In this document: one piece after another, positions 1-10,036 of the stretch
Position numbering within the stretch: the first letter of the stretch is position 1
How the letters are laid out: each line of letters opens with the position of its first letter
Assembly (NCBI RefSeq): GCF_002284575.1
Contig: NZ_NPKJ01000041.1
Coordinates: 431-64,430, forward strand
Length of the DNA stretch: 64,000 nt
From: Mesorhizobium temperatum
Lineage (GTDB): Bacteria; Pseudomonadota; Alphaproteobacteria; Rhizobiales; Rhizobiaceae
Direction of reading: 5' to 3'
Made by a program: the position numbers and the translations under genes
The notes under the pieces: model-generated
Databases searched by the model: none
Told to the model about the DNA's origin: nothing
What the model saw: only the letters and a program-made list of their open reading frames with translations

Positions 1-332
1 CTCGGATGGGGGCGATCGAGGTGCGCGAGACCGCCGGTTTTTAGCTTCGAAATGCCCCGGCTACTACCACCGGCCGTAAACGTCCGCTTCCGAGACGCCA
101 ATAGGCGGCCGGAATGGCCGATTCGGGTCAAATCCGCTGGTTTCGGTGAAGGTCCGCTTTCCGGGAGCAAATTTGAGCTGGGAATGTCTGACTAGGGTCG
201 AAAGCGGTCGCAGAGAGCCCTACATGAAGGTCTGCGGCCCCGGTTCCAAAAACCTCAGAACTTGTGTCGGATTGGTCAAGACCGGTTCGTCCTTGGGCAT
301 GGAACGACACTCCAATCACAAGGATAAATGAT
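1..332. other. Left-edge non-coding stretch, possible tail of a truncated gene
   Basis: No convincing complete gene is present. Bases 3-44 read as a short open frame ending in TAG (..MGAIEVRETAGF) and could be the last codons of a gene lying outside the window, but it is too short to judge. The rest is GC-rich sequence without a coding pattern; two overlapping 61-63 codon frames on opposite strands have no recognisable motif and no good ribosome binding site. It may be decayed coding sequence. Confidence 0.3.
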
Positions 333-776
333 ATGCCCAGTACCGTACGCCTGCACCGCGTCCTGGCAACCAGCCCAGAAAAAGTCTACCGCGCTTTCCT
401 TGAGGCGGACGCGCTTGCGAAATGGCTACCGCCTAACGGCTTTACCTGCACGGTTTATCATCTGGAACCCAAAGTCGGCGGCACATTCAAAATGTCGTTC
501 CGCAACTTCACAACGGACAAAAGCCACGCGTTTGGCGGTGAATATGTCGAGCTCGTTCCGGGCGAACGCCTGCGCTATACGGACAAGTTCGACGATCCTG
601 ACTTGTCCGGTGAGATGCAGGTGACGGTGATATTGAAGAAAGTATCAGTCGGCACGGAACTGGATATCACGCAGGCAGGTGTTCCGGACGTCATTCCAGC
701 TGAGGCTTGTTATCTCGGTTGGCAGGAGTCGCTGCGAAACCTGGCAAGGCTCGTCGAACCGGAGATCAATCAATAG
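333..776 (+). CDS. SRPBCC / AHSA1-type (START-like) domain protein
   Basis: This 147-residue protein has the pattern of the Aha1-C/AHSA1 branch of the SRPBCC superfamily. It has an N-terminal strand followed by SPEKVYRAFLEADALAKWLPP, a central GGTFKMSFRNF strand, a GGEYVELVPGERLRYTD segment, and a C-terminal helix starting near GWQESLRNLARLV. Such proteins form a hydrophobic ligand-binding fold; the ligand is unknown. I chose the ATG at 333 rather than the upstream in-frame start at 264. AAGGA lies at 320-324 at good spacing, and the extra 23 residues look unrelated to the fold. It is transcribed towards the big growth-pole gene and shares a bidirectional terminator with it. Family assignment is good; the cellular role is not known. 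Confidence 0.85.
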   Translation: MPSTVRLHRVLATSPEKVYRAFLEADALAKWLPPNGFTCTVYHLEPKVGGTFKMSFRNFTTDKSHAFGGEYVELVPGERLRYTDKFDDPDLSGEMQVTVILKKVSVGTELDITQAGVPDVIPAEACYLGWQESLRNLARLVEPEINQ

Positions 777-808
777 AGCATTATCCCCGAGGACGCGGGG
801 ACGGCATG

Positions 809-836
809 AAAAAGGCGGGAATTTTCCCGCCTTTTC
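809..836. terminator. Bidirectional Rho-independent terminator
   Basis: A GC-rich stem (AAAAGGCGGGAA paired with TTCCCGCCTTTT) with a two-base loop is flanked by A-runs on the left and T-runs on the right. It can therefore stop transcription in both directions. It sits between the convergent SRPBCC gene (ends 776) and the growth-pole gene (ends 853). Confidence 0.85.
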
Positions 837-852
837 GGTCTCTATCGCCTGA

Positions 853-3800
853 TCAATGCAGGCGGCCGCTGGCGTGTGCAAGCATCGTATAGACCTTGCC
901 GGTATCAGACGTAAGGTAGGTCTGCGCCATCATATTGTCGCGGTCGTTGCGCGACACGTCCTTGAGCAGTTTTTCGAAATCGTCGCAGTAACGGTCGACG
1001 GCGGCGCGGAACTCCGCCTCCATCTGATATTTGCGACGGATCTCGTCGAAAGTCTGCTGACCCTTCAACGTGTAGAGACGCCGCGTGAACACGTCACGCT
1101 CGCCGCGCCGGTAGCGGTCCCACAGCTCGATCGAGGCGTCGTGATCGATGGCGCGGGCGATGTCGACGGAAAGCGAGTTGAGCGACTCCACGACATGAAG
1201 CGGCGAGCGCTGGGCAGGGGCCGAGCGTGGCGCTTCCGAAGGTGCCGCGGGCTTGGCGCCGTCTTCGCGCGATGCCCCGGTCAAGAGATCGCGCACCCAG
1301 CCGCCCTGCGGCGTACGGCCATTGGGGTCGCGCTGGCGCGGCGCCGTCTCAGCCGGGCGTTCCAGGTCGAGGCTGCCGCGCAGTGCGGTGTCACCCGATG
1401 GCGCCTGCGGGCCAAGAGGCTCCGGTTGCGGGCCCGGAGGACGGCGCTGCGGCTCAGCGGCGCGCGCGGCAGGCGCTTGCGGCGCAGGACGCAGGTTGCG
1501 CGGCTCCGAGGAGTCGGTGTTGCGGCCCGATTTCGCAACGATTTCCGAAAGTTCCTTCAGCGCGTTGATCTGCTCGGAAACGGCGCGGCGGATGGCCGTG
1601 GTCGATTCCTTTGCCTCTTCCGGCATCTCGATGACGCCCTTCTTGAGCTCGGCGCGGGTGAGGTCGAGCTCGCTCTTGATCGAGCCGGCGGTGCGCCGCA
1701 TCTCCTCGGTCGCGTCGGCGAAGCGCTTCGTTGCCGAATCGACGACGTCGGAGATGGCGGTACGGATCTTGTCCGCCGACTCCAGCGTCTTGCCTTCGGC
1801 GTTCTGCAACGTCTGGCCGACCAGATCCTCGAACGAGCGCATGACCTTTTCGAGATCCTCTGACTTCTTGACCAGGCCGACGGCGAGGTCCTCCAGCGAC
1901 GATTGCCTTTCCAGCGTGTGTTCGAGGTTGCTCTGGGCCGAGCTCAACAGATCCGAAGCACTGGACAGCAATCGGCTGTGCTCGTCGAACTTGGTGGCGA
2001 TCGAGGCAACCTCGCGCAAGGTCGCGGATGACAGCTCGGTAAGCCGTGTCGTGTTCGAATCGACCAGGCGTGCCGAACTGGCGAAGGTCTGCGCGGCTTT
2101 TTCCGTCGTCGCGGCAAAGCTTTGCGTGCTGCCGGTCAGGCGTTCGTCGACCTGGCCGAGATTGGCCGCCGCCTGCTCGATCAACTGACCGAGCTGCGAG
2201 CTCGAGGTGCTCATACGGCCGATAAGATCGGCGACACTGTCGGCGAGCGTCGAGCGCGCGCCTTCGACGGCCGACAATGTTTCGGCCGTGCGGCTGGCGA
2301 GCGCGTCGACCAAGGCGGCGTTTTCGCTGCGCAGCTTCTCGGTGGCGCGTTCGGTCACCTCTTCCATGCTCTTTTGCAGTTCCGAGCCGCCGTGGGCGAA
2401 GCGCTCGACCAGAGGCCGAGCCGTTTCGTCGAGGATTTTCGAGATCTCGGCCGAACGTGCCGCAAGCATGGTGTTGAGCTCGCGGGTGTTGGTGCCGATG
2501 GTCTTCGCCGCGTCGTTGGTGCTCTGGCCGATATGCTGGCCGACGGCAGTGAAGGTTTCGGCGATCGAGTTGGCGCGCGAAATGAGTTGCGCCTCAGCGG
2601 TCGAAACCTGCTCGTTGAGCTTCTGGCCTATCGTTTCGGTGGTGTAGACGAGACGGTTTTCGACGCCGGCAACCTGCTCCTCGACGCGAGCCGCCGCAGC
2701 CGCTGCGCTGGATGCCAGGCGCTCGTCGGCGCCGGCGAGCGCCTGTTCGATTTCACGGGCGTGGACGGCCAGTTCCTGACCGGTCTGCCTCGCACGTTCG
2801 GCAACCCGCTGCTCGGTGCTGGCAAACGCCCCGACGATGTTGTCGGCATGTTCTCCGATCGTCGACGTGCTGTCGGCGATGCGGGATACCAGACGGTGAT
2901 CCGCCTCGTCGAAGATACGGCCGATCTCGGATGCGCGGGCCGACAGCGCTTCCGAACCTTCGGCGATGCGCGAGATCAACTGCTGGTCGGCGGCATCGAA
3001 AATGCGGCCAAGGTCCGATGCCCGCGCTGCTAGCGCTTCGGCCGATTCGCCGATTCGCACGCCGAGCCGTTCGTCGGCGCCTTCGAAATTGCGCAGGATG
3101 TCGCCGGCGCGTGCCGCCAGCGACTGCGCCGTTTCGACCGCGCGGGCAACCAGCTTCTGGTCCGCAGCATCGAATGTACCGGCGATCTCGCTGGCACGAG
3201 CGGCCAGCTGGTCGGCTGTTTCCTGGGCGCGCGTCAGCAAGGAGTTCGATGTGTCGTCGACACGGGCCATGATTGCGCTGGATGTATCCTCGGCACGGGC
3301 AATGAGCGTGCTCGACGTGTCTTCGGCACGTGCGGCGAGGCGGCGGTCCGCCTCCTCGAAGGTGCGGGCGATATCCTCCGCCCTGGCGAGCAAGGCGGCC
3401 GAGGTCTGCTCGGCACGTTCGGCGATCTTGCGATCGGCGTCGCTGAACGCCGCACCTGCCTGCTCATGCAGCGCGCTGGTGACTTCCATGACCTTTTCAC
3501 GCAGCGCTCCCGCAACGAAGACGGCGCTCTTTTCGAGCACGCTGCGGACGTTGTCGACACCGGTCGACAGCGCGCGCTCCATGGTTCCGGCGCGCTCCTC
3601 GATGATGCCGGTCTGGCGGCTGAACGCCTGCTCGATCTTTTCGACGTCGGCGGCAATGGCGTCCGAGATGTCGGTGCTTCTGGCGGCGATCTGGTCGATA
3701 TGGCCGGACAGGGAACGGTCGACTTCCTTGCGCGTATCGGCGAGCTTGGAGAGATCGTCCTCCAGCGCACGGGTCAGCGCGTCGCGGCCTTCGCCCAGTT

Positions 3801-6800
3801 TGCCGACATGCCCGGCGATGATGTCGTCCACCTCGCTGCGGCTCGCCGCAATTTTCTGCAGGTCTGCTTCCAGCGCACGTCTGAGGATATCGCGGCCTTC
3901 GGCCAGTTTCTCGACTTGGCCGGCAACCAGCCCGTCGATGCTCGACCGGCTTTCCGCCAGTTTGGCGAGGTCGTCTTCAAGCGCCTTGGACAGGATCGAG
4001 CGGTCCTGGATGAGCTTCTCGGCGTGGCTGTTTACGAGACCGTTGACACTGCCGAGATCGGCCTCCAGCGCCCGCACAAACTCTGCACGATTGTCGGTCA
4101 GCTGCTGGGACTGGTCGGCGACGACACCCTTGATGGTATTGAGGTCTGCTTCCAGGGCGCGTCTGAGGATGTCGCGGCCTTCGGCCAGCTTCTCGACCTG
4201 GCCGGCTACCAGCCCGTCGATGCTCGACCGGCTTTCCGCCAGTTTGGCGAGGTCGTCTTCGAGTGCCTTGGACAGGGTCGAGCGCTCCTGGAGGAGTTTC
4301 TCGGCATGGCTGTTTACAAGACCGTTGACGCTGCCGAGATCGGCTTCCAGCGCCTGCGCAAACTGTGCGCGATTGTCGGTCAGCTGCTGCGACTGGTCGG
4401 CGACGACACCCTTGATGGTATTGAGGTCTGCTTCCAGCGCACGTCTGAGAATGTCGCGGCCTTCGGCCAGCTTTTCGACCTGGCCGGCAACCAGCCCGTC
4501 GATGCTCGACCGGCTTTCCGCCAGCTTGGCGAGGTCATCTTCGAGCGCCTTGGACAGGGTCGAGCGGTCTTCCGCCAGCTTTTCGGACTGGTCTGCGATA
4601 ACGCTCTTGATCGTGTTGAGATCGGATTCCAGCGCGCGTTTGAGAATGTCGCGGCCCTCGGCCAGCTTCTCGACCTGGCCGGTGACCAGACCATCGATGC
4701 TCAACCGGCTTTCGGCCAGCTTGGCAAGGTCGTCTTCGAGTGCCTTCGACAGGATTGAACGGTCCTCGGTGAGCCTGTTTATGTGATCGGAGATAAGCCC
4801 GTTTACGCTCTGCAAGTCGGTTTCCAACGCCTTCGAGAGCTGGCCACGGTCTTCCGCCAGCTTTTCGGACTGGCCTGCTATGACGTCATTGATCGTGTTG
4901 AGATCGGATTCCAGCGCGCGCTTGAGGATGTCGCGGCCCTCGGCCAGCTTCTCGACCTGGCCGGTAACCAGACCATCGATGCTCGACCGGCTTTCAGCCA
5001 GTTTGGCGAGGTCGTCTTCGAGCGCCTTCGACAGGATTGAACGGTCCTCGGCGAGCCTGTTCATGTGATCGGAGATAAGGCCATTCACGCTCTGCAGGTC
5101 GGTTTCCAACGCCTTCGAGAGCTGACCACGGTCTTCCGCCAGCTTTTCGGACTGGCCTGATATGACGTCCTTGATCGTGTTGAGATCGGATTCCAGCGCG
5201 CGCTTGAGGATGTCGCGGCCTTCGGCCAACTTCTCGACCTGGCCGGCGACCAGCCCGTCGATGCTCGACCGGCTTTCCGCCAATTTGGCGAGGTCTGCCT
5301 CGAGCGTCTGCGAAAGCAGGCTGCGATCGTCGGCGAGCCTGCCCGAATGGTCCTCGATCAGGCCTCGGATGCCGGACAGGTCGCCTTCAAGCGAGTGCGA
5401 AAGCAGGCTGCGGTCTTCCGCCAGTTTGGCGGAATGGCTCTCGATGAGATCTTTGATGCCGACAATGTCGGTCTCCAACGCCTTGGCGAGTATGGCGCGA
5501 CCTTCGGCGATCTTCTCGACCTGACCGGCGACCAGCCCGTCGATGCTGGCGCGACTGTCGGCCAGCTTGCCGAGATCAGCCTCGAGGGCGCGTGAAAGAA
5601 TGCTGCGGCCTTCGGCGAGCTTGCCAACATGGCCGGCAACCATTTCGTCAATGATCGTACGGGCTTGTACAAGTTTTCCGGAGTCTTCGTTCAATGCTTG
5701 TGAAAGCCTGTTTCGGCCCTCTTCGAGCCTTTCGAGATGGCTGCCGAGCGAAGCATCGATGGCGGCGCTTGACTCGTTGACCTTGCGCAGATCCTCCTCG
5801 AGGGCGCGCGAGATCAGGTTGCGGCCTTCGGCAAGCTTCTGCACCTGGTCGGTGACGGCCGCGTCGATGCCGGCGCGGCTTTCGGCGAATTTCGCAAGAT
5901 CGGCCTGCATTGCCGCCGCCATGCGTTCGCGGCTTTCGGAAAGCTTGCGGCTGTGGTTCTCGACGGCTTCTTCGATGCCGACGCGGGCATCGGAAAGCCG
6001 CTGGATGTCGGCGTCGAAGGAGCGCGACACCACATGACGGGCCGCTTCCATGCGCCCGGCGAAATCGCCGGCGCGTGCTTCAAGCATGGACGAAGTCGAC
6101 GAAACAATGTCGGCCATGTCGGCGCCGATCTGGGTCTTGCCCTGATCGATCATAGCCGACAGCGTCTCCTTGCTCTCCTGGAAGGTATGGGCGATTTCGC
6201 GCGCGCGCTCGACCAGCGTCTCGTTGATCTGGCGTGCGCGGGCCTCGAGCGCGGCGTTGAGCTTCTGGGTGCCGGTGTCGAGCGCTTCGGCGCGGGTCTG
6301 GAATTCACTAATCAGCGCCTGGCCGCGTTCGGCCAGCGTCCGCTCGATGCCGTCAAGACTGGCTTCAAATTCGGAGTTGAGCGTACGCGCGGCGCCGCCG
6401 AGCAGCGATACCATGCCGGAGGTCCGATCGTCGAGCAGATCGGTCAGCGACCGGGTGAGGCCGTCGGTCGTGTCCGTCAGCTTGGCGATGCGTGTATCGA
6501 GAAGGCTGGCGAAGGCTTCGCCGGAGGTCGACAGCCGGTCCGTGATCGATTCGAGCCGGCCTTCCACCGAATCGAAGATCGACAGCGAGCTTTGGTTGAT
6601 CCTGTCGATCAGCGTGTCGCCGGAATTGGTGATGGTCATCGACAGGTTGGTCGAGGCGTTGAGGATGCTGTCGCGAATGATGTCGCTGGCAGCCCCGATT
6701 TCGTCCTTCAGCGTCTCATGCGCGCCGGTGATCGAGGCGCGCACGCGTTCGGCGTGGGTGACCACCGCTTCGCGCTCGCTGCCCAGCCCGTCGACAAGAG

Positions 6801-7692
6801 AGCGGATGCGCGATTCATTCTCCGAGTAGGAGCGTTCGATCTGGTTCACCTCGCTGTGGACCAGGGTTTCGAGCTCGACGGCACGCGCAAGCGTGCGCTC
6901 GATGCCTTCACCCATGGCCGCCACCTCGCGGCGGACGGCTTGGCCGATCATCATGACGCGATCCTGGGCGATATTTTCCGGCTCGGTCAGGCGGAAGGCC
7001 ACTTCGGTCATCGATTGAGCCGCGATGCGCATTTCCTGCGCGCGGCGGATCATGGCTGCAAACGCCCAGAACAGGAGGACGGGCAGGATCGCAGCGATCG
7101 CCAGGCCGATCAGTTCGGGACGGGCGAAGAACTGGCCGGGCGTGCGGATTTGCCAAATGCCGGGTCCAAACGCCAGATTGGCCACTGCACCGGCGCCCGC
7201 GATCCAGACGAGCGAAACGAGCGCCACGATCCAGTAGATCGTGTTCGAGGCCCGCCGATTGAGGGTGTGCAGCAGCGTTTTGTAGTCTTTTTGACGCGGG
7301 TCATTGGCCGGCGTGAAGCCGGCCGGCTGGCCATTGCGCGTTTCCAAAGAGCGCAGTTCAGCTGGCTTGGCCATTGCCGCGGGCTTTGCTTTCTGGTCCT
7401 GGTTGGCAGGCTCCGTTTGTAGGCTCCAGTTGGCGGGCTCGGCATTCTGTCCCTGGTCGGCGATAGGCTCAGCATTCTGGCTCTGGTCGGCGACAGGCTC
7501 GGCATTCTGGTCACGGCCTTCGCGGGCTAACTCGTCGGCAGCCTGCGATATCTGCGCTTCCAGATCTTCCATCGACGCTGCGATATCGAGGTCGCCGCCG
7601 GCATCGCCGCTCAGATCGATATCAAGTGCTTTTTCGAGTTCCCTGGCTACGTCGTTGTCGAGCGTTCTTGTCGTCGATGTTTTCTTCGCCAT
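853..7692 (-). CDS. Giant membrane-anchored coiled-coil protein, growth pole ring (GPR/RgsE)-like
   Basis: The product has 2279 residues. It has an acidic N-terminal tail with three QNAEP repeats (about 62-86), two membrane segments at about 151-173 and 193-214, and then roughly 1700 residues of almost uninterrupted heptad-rich coiled coil. A Pro/Gln-rich linker follows, and then a compact C-terminal domain (about the last 140 residues, from SPLHVVESLNSLSVDIARAI). This architecture and size match the apolipoprotein-like Growth Pole Ring protein of Agrobacterium (GPR, about 2100 residues) and its Sinorhizobium counterpart RgsE. Those proteins form a ring at the growing pole and are needed for unipolar growth in Rhizobiales. 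Residues about 800-1290 contain near-identical 94-residue repeats (separate entry). It is divergent from an Hpt gene. The assignment rests on architecture and remembered family features, not on alignment. Confidence 0.85.
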   Translation of the reverse strand: MAKKTSTTRTLDNDVARELEKALDIDLSGDAGGDLDIAASMEDLEAQISQAADELAREGRDQNAEPVADQSQNAEPIADQGQNAEPANWSLQTEPANQDQKAKPAAMAKPAELRSLETRNGQPAGFTPANDPRQKDYKTLLHTLNRRASNTIYWIVALVSLVWIAGAGAVANLAFGPGIWQIRTPGQFFARPELIGLAIAAILPVLLFWAFAAMIRRAQEMRIAAQSMTEVAFRLTEPENIAQDRVMMIGQAVRREVAAMGEGIERTLARAVELETLVHSEVNQIERSYSENESRIRSLVDGLGSEREAVVTHAERVRASITGAHETLKDEIGAASDIIRDSILNASTNLSMTITNSGDTLIDRINQSSLSIFDSVEGRLESITDRLSTSGEAFASLLDTRIAKLTDTTDGLTRSLTDLLDDRTSGMVSLLGGAARTLNSEFEASLDGIERTLAERGQALISEFQTRAEALDTGTQKLNAALEARARQINETLVERAREIAHTFQESKETLSAMIDQGKTQIGADMADIVSSTSSMLEARAGDFAGRMEAARHVVSRSFDADIQRLSDARVGIEEAVENHSRKLSESRERMAAAMQADLAKFAESRAGIDAAVTDQVQKLAEGRNLISRALEEDLRKVNESSAAIDASLGSHLERLEEGRNRLSQALNEDSGKLVQARTIIDEMVAGHVGKLAEGRSILSRALEADLGKLADSRASIDGLVAGQVEKIAEGRAILAKALETDIVGIKDLIESHSAKLAEDRSLLSHSLEGDLSGIRGLIEDHSGRLADDRSLLSQTLEADLAKLAESRSSIDGLVAGQVEKLAEGRDILKRALESDLNTIKDVISGQSEKLAEDRGQLSKALETDLQSVNGLISDHMNRLAEDRSILSKALEDDLAKLAESRSSIDGLVTGQVEKLAEGRDILKRALESDLNTINDVIAGQSEKLAEDRGQLSKALETDLQSVNGLISDHINRLTEDRSILSKALEDDLAKLAESRLSIDGLVTGQVEKLAEGRDILKRALESDLNTIKSVIADQSEKLAEDRSTLSKALEDDLAKLAESRSSIDGLVAGQVEKLAEGRDILRRALEADLNTIKGVVADQSQQLTDNRAQFAQALEADLGSVNGLVNSHAEKLLQERSTLSKALEDDLAKLAESRSSIDGLVAGQVEKLAEGRDILRRALEADLNTIKGVVADQSQQLTDNRAEFVRALEADLGSVNGLVNSHAEKLIQDRSILSKALEDDLAKLAESRSSIDGLVAGQVEKLAEGRDILRRALEADLQKIAASRSEVDDIIAGHVGKLGEGRDALTRALEDDLSKLADTRKEVDRSLSGHIDQIAARSTDISDAIAADVEKIEQAFSRQTGIIEERAGTMERALSTGVDNVRSVLEKSAVFVAGALREKVMEVTSALHEQAGAAFSDADRKIAERAEQTSAALLARAEDIARTFEEADRRLAARAEDTSSTLIARAEDTSSAIMARVDDTSNSLLTRAQETADQLAARASEIAGTFDAADQKLVARAVETAQSLAARAGDILRNFEGADERLGVRIGESAEALAARASDLGRIFDAADQQLISRIAEGSEALSARASEIGRIFDEADHRLVSRIADSTSTIGEHADNIVGAFASTEQRVAERARQTGQELAVHAREIEQALAGADERLASSAAAAAARVEEQVAGVENRLVYTTETIGQKLNEQVSTAEAQLISRANSIAETFTAVGQHIGQSTNDAAKTIGTNTRELNTMLAARSAEISKILDETARPLVERFAHGGSELQKSMEEVTERATEKLRSENAALVDALASRTAETLSAVEGARSTLADSVADLIGRMSTSSSQLGQLIEQAAANLGQVDERLTGSTQSFAATTEKAAQTFASSARLVDSNTTRLTELSSATLREVASIATKFDEHSRLLSSASDLLSSAQSNLEHTLERQSSLEDLAVGLVKKSEDLEKVMRSFEDLVGQTLQNAEGKTLESADKIRTAISDVVDSATKRFADATEEMRRTAGSIKSELDLTRAELKKGVIEMPEEAKESTTAIRRAVSEQINALKELSEIVAKSGRNTDSSEPRNLRPAPQAPAARAAEPQRRPPGPQPEPLGPQAPSGDTALRGSLDLERPAETAPRQRDPNGRTPQGGWVRDLLTGASREDGAKPAAPSEAPRSAPAQRSPLHVVESLNSLSVDIARAIDHDASIELWDRYRRGERDVFTRRLYTLKGQQTFDEIRRKYQMEAEFRAAVDRYCDDFEKLLKDVSRNDRDNMMAQTYLTSDTGKVYTMLAHASGRLH
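3860..5290 (-). repeat. 282-bp (94-codon) tandem repeats inside the coiled-coil gene
   Basis: The marker sequence GATGCTCGACCGGCT (one copy has CTCAACC) recurs on the + strand at 3937, 4219, 4501, 4696, 4978 and 5260. Spacings are 282, 282, 195, 282 and 282 bp, so the unit is 94 codons and one copy lacks exactly 29 codons. Each unit is one 36-residue block (AKLAESRSSIDGLVAGQVEK followed by LAEGRDILKRALESDL) plus two 29-residue blocks ending in LSKALExDL. Thirty-six is 29 plus one heptad. High DNA identity between copies implies recent duplication or gene conversion. Confidence 0.9.
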
Positions 7693-7835
7693 GCCTTCGC
7701 TACCCTGTACAAGCTGCCGCGGGACTTATTGATTCTGCTTGTCGTGTCCCACGCAAGAGGCTGAAAATGGACCTGTCGTATCGTAATGACACACCGGGGT
7801 AAAGAAAACATGCATTCGGCGCGATACGTAAAACT

Positions 7836-7851
7836 TTAAATATAAGGTTAA
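7836..7851. promoter_or_regulatory. Possible CtrA-like site in the growth-pole gene / Hpt divergent promoter region
   Basis: The AT-rich 271-bp gap between the divergent genes contains TTAA at 7836-7839 and TTAA at 7848-7851, separated by 8 bases. The CtrA consensus is TTAA-N7-TTAA; shifting the left half by one gives TAAA-N7-TTAAC. A further TTAACC half-site is at 7902-7907. The match is imperfect and could be chance in an AT-rich promoter. Confidence 0.25.
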
Positions 7852-7963
7852 CAAAACTGTGATTCCGGTGCCGTTATCGCAACATTTTTCCGGGCCAATC
7901 ATTAACCCGTCATCCACAGGATGGGCCTATTTTTTGCGGCAGGAAGAACGGAGTTGCAGAGTC

Positions 7964-8332
7964 ATGCGTTGCGAAAACGGCATTGCCTTCTCGATGCCTG
8001 GCGGCGACGTGTCGGGAACGGCCGGGTCGCGGCCGGTGGACCTGGCGCATCTGGCGCGCCAGACGATGGGCGACCGCAGCCTCGAGCAGGAGGTGCTGGC
8101 GCTGTTCGTACAGCAGGCGCTGTCGGTTCGCGACAGGATCGTTGACGCCGATGTGGGGCAAAGACTGCTTCTGGCGCACGGGCTGAAAGGTTCGGCGCGC
8201 GGCGTCGGCGCCTTCGCTATTGCCGATTGCGCCAGCGCGATCGAGCTTCAGCCTGAAGATACCAATACCCTCAAGCGGCTTGGCGCCCTGATCGAAGAAG
8301 TCCGCGATTTCGTCGCCGCCATCAGCCGTTAA
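7964..8332 (+). CDS. Stand-alone histidine phosphotransfer (Hpt) domain protein
   Basis: The 122-residue protein has a helical Hpt domain with the motif LAHGLKGSARGVG; His72 is the predicted phosphoacceptor. Hpt proteins relay phosphate between receiver domains in multistep phosphorelays. I chose the ATG at 7964 because GGAG lies at 7950-7953, and an upstream in-frame extension to 7859 would add 35 residues unlike an Hpt fold. There is no kinase or receiver domain on the same protein and none adjacent; the nearest phosphorelay gene is the CckA-like kinase about 13.7 kb away. Its divergent position next to the growth-pole gene may be meaningful but is unproved. It does not look like ChpT, which is larger and has a degenerate ATPase domain. 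Confidence 0.85.
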   Translation: MRCENGIAFSMPGGDVSGTAGSRPVDLAHLARQTMGDRSLEQEVLALFVQQALSVRDRIVDADVGQRLLLAHGLKGSARGVGAFAIADCASAIELQPEDTNTLKRLGALIEEVRDFVAAISR

Positions 8333-8379
8333 ACCGATTTCCGAAAAAAACGGCATAGAGCGCCGCTTTCGCGCGGCAG

Positions 8380-8407
8380 TTGACTTGTCTGCCGGAGTGA
8401 TTATCTC
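8380..8407 (+). promoter_or_regulatory. Possible sigma-70-type promoter for the ferredoxin gene
   Basis: TTGACT at 8380-8385 is followed 16 bases later by TATCTC at 8402-8407, placing a start site about 20 bases before the ferredoxin ATG at 8433. The -35 element is good and the -10 element is weak. Confidence 0.35.
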
Positions 8408-8432
8408 GGCTGGGACTCCCTTCAGGTGACAA

Positions 8433-8753
8433 ATGACCAAGCTGACCTTCATCGCCCATGACGGCACACATTTTGACGTGGATGCCGAAAACGGCTCGAC
8501 CGTCATGGAGAACGCGATCCGCAACGCGGTGCCGGGGATCGAGGCCGAATGTGGTGGCGCCTGCGCCTGCGCGACCTGCCACGTCTATGTCGACGAGGCA
8601 TGGACGGCGGAAGTCGGCGAGCCGGAAGCGATGGAAGAGGACATGCTGGACTTCGCCTACGACGTCCAGCCGAACTCACGGCTCTCCTGTCAGATCAAGG
8701 TGCGCGACGCTCTCGACGGCCTGGTTGTGCGCGTGCCCGCCCGCCAAGGCTGA
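8433..8753 (+). CDS. Adrenodoxin-type [2Fe-2S] ferredoxin
   Basis: The 106-residue protein has the cluster motif C-x5-C-x2-C (Cys40, Cys46, Cys49 in [16 protein letters not shown]) plus a distal Cys in SRLSCQIKV. This is the binding pattern of vertebrate-type/adrenodoxin ferredoxins. These carry single electrons in the cytoplasm to cytochromes P450, oxygenases or Fe-S assembly. It is not next to isc/hsc genes, so it is probably not the Fe-S assembly ferredoxin; its partner may be the ferredoxin-NADP reductase that begins 208 bp downstream on the same strand. The ATG start at 8433 gives a normal N-terminus ([11 protein letters not shown]). Confidence 0.93.
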   Translation: MTKLTFIAHDGTHFDVDAENGSTVMENAIRNAVPGIEAECGGACACATCHVYVDEAWTAEVGEPEAMEEDMLDFAYDVQPNSRLSCQIKVRDALDGLVVRVPARQG

Positions 8754-8842
8754 AGCGTGAAAGGCTGAAGCGCTAGATATAGCCGATTTTTCCGGGCCCG
8801 GCTTGGCAGCGGGCCAATGGTCATGCAGTGTCGCGCCGTTCT

Positions 8843-9990
<1,148 letters not shown>

Positions 9991-10036
9991 CGCCCACTTC
10001 TACTCCACGAGAATCGACCTTACCATCTGGCCTGAG

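Noticed and set aside
2966..4786. 606-codon Ser/Arg-rich open frame on the plus strand
   Set aside because: Antisense shadow of the repetitive coiled-coil gene; its repeats only mirror the real gene's repeats.
3860..5290. Regular DNA repeats considered as a CRISPR array
   Set aside because: The units are 282 bp, fully coding and nearly contiguous, with no short repeats separated by unique spacers and no cas genes.
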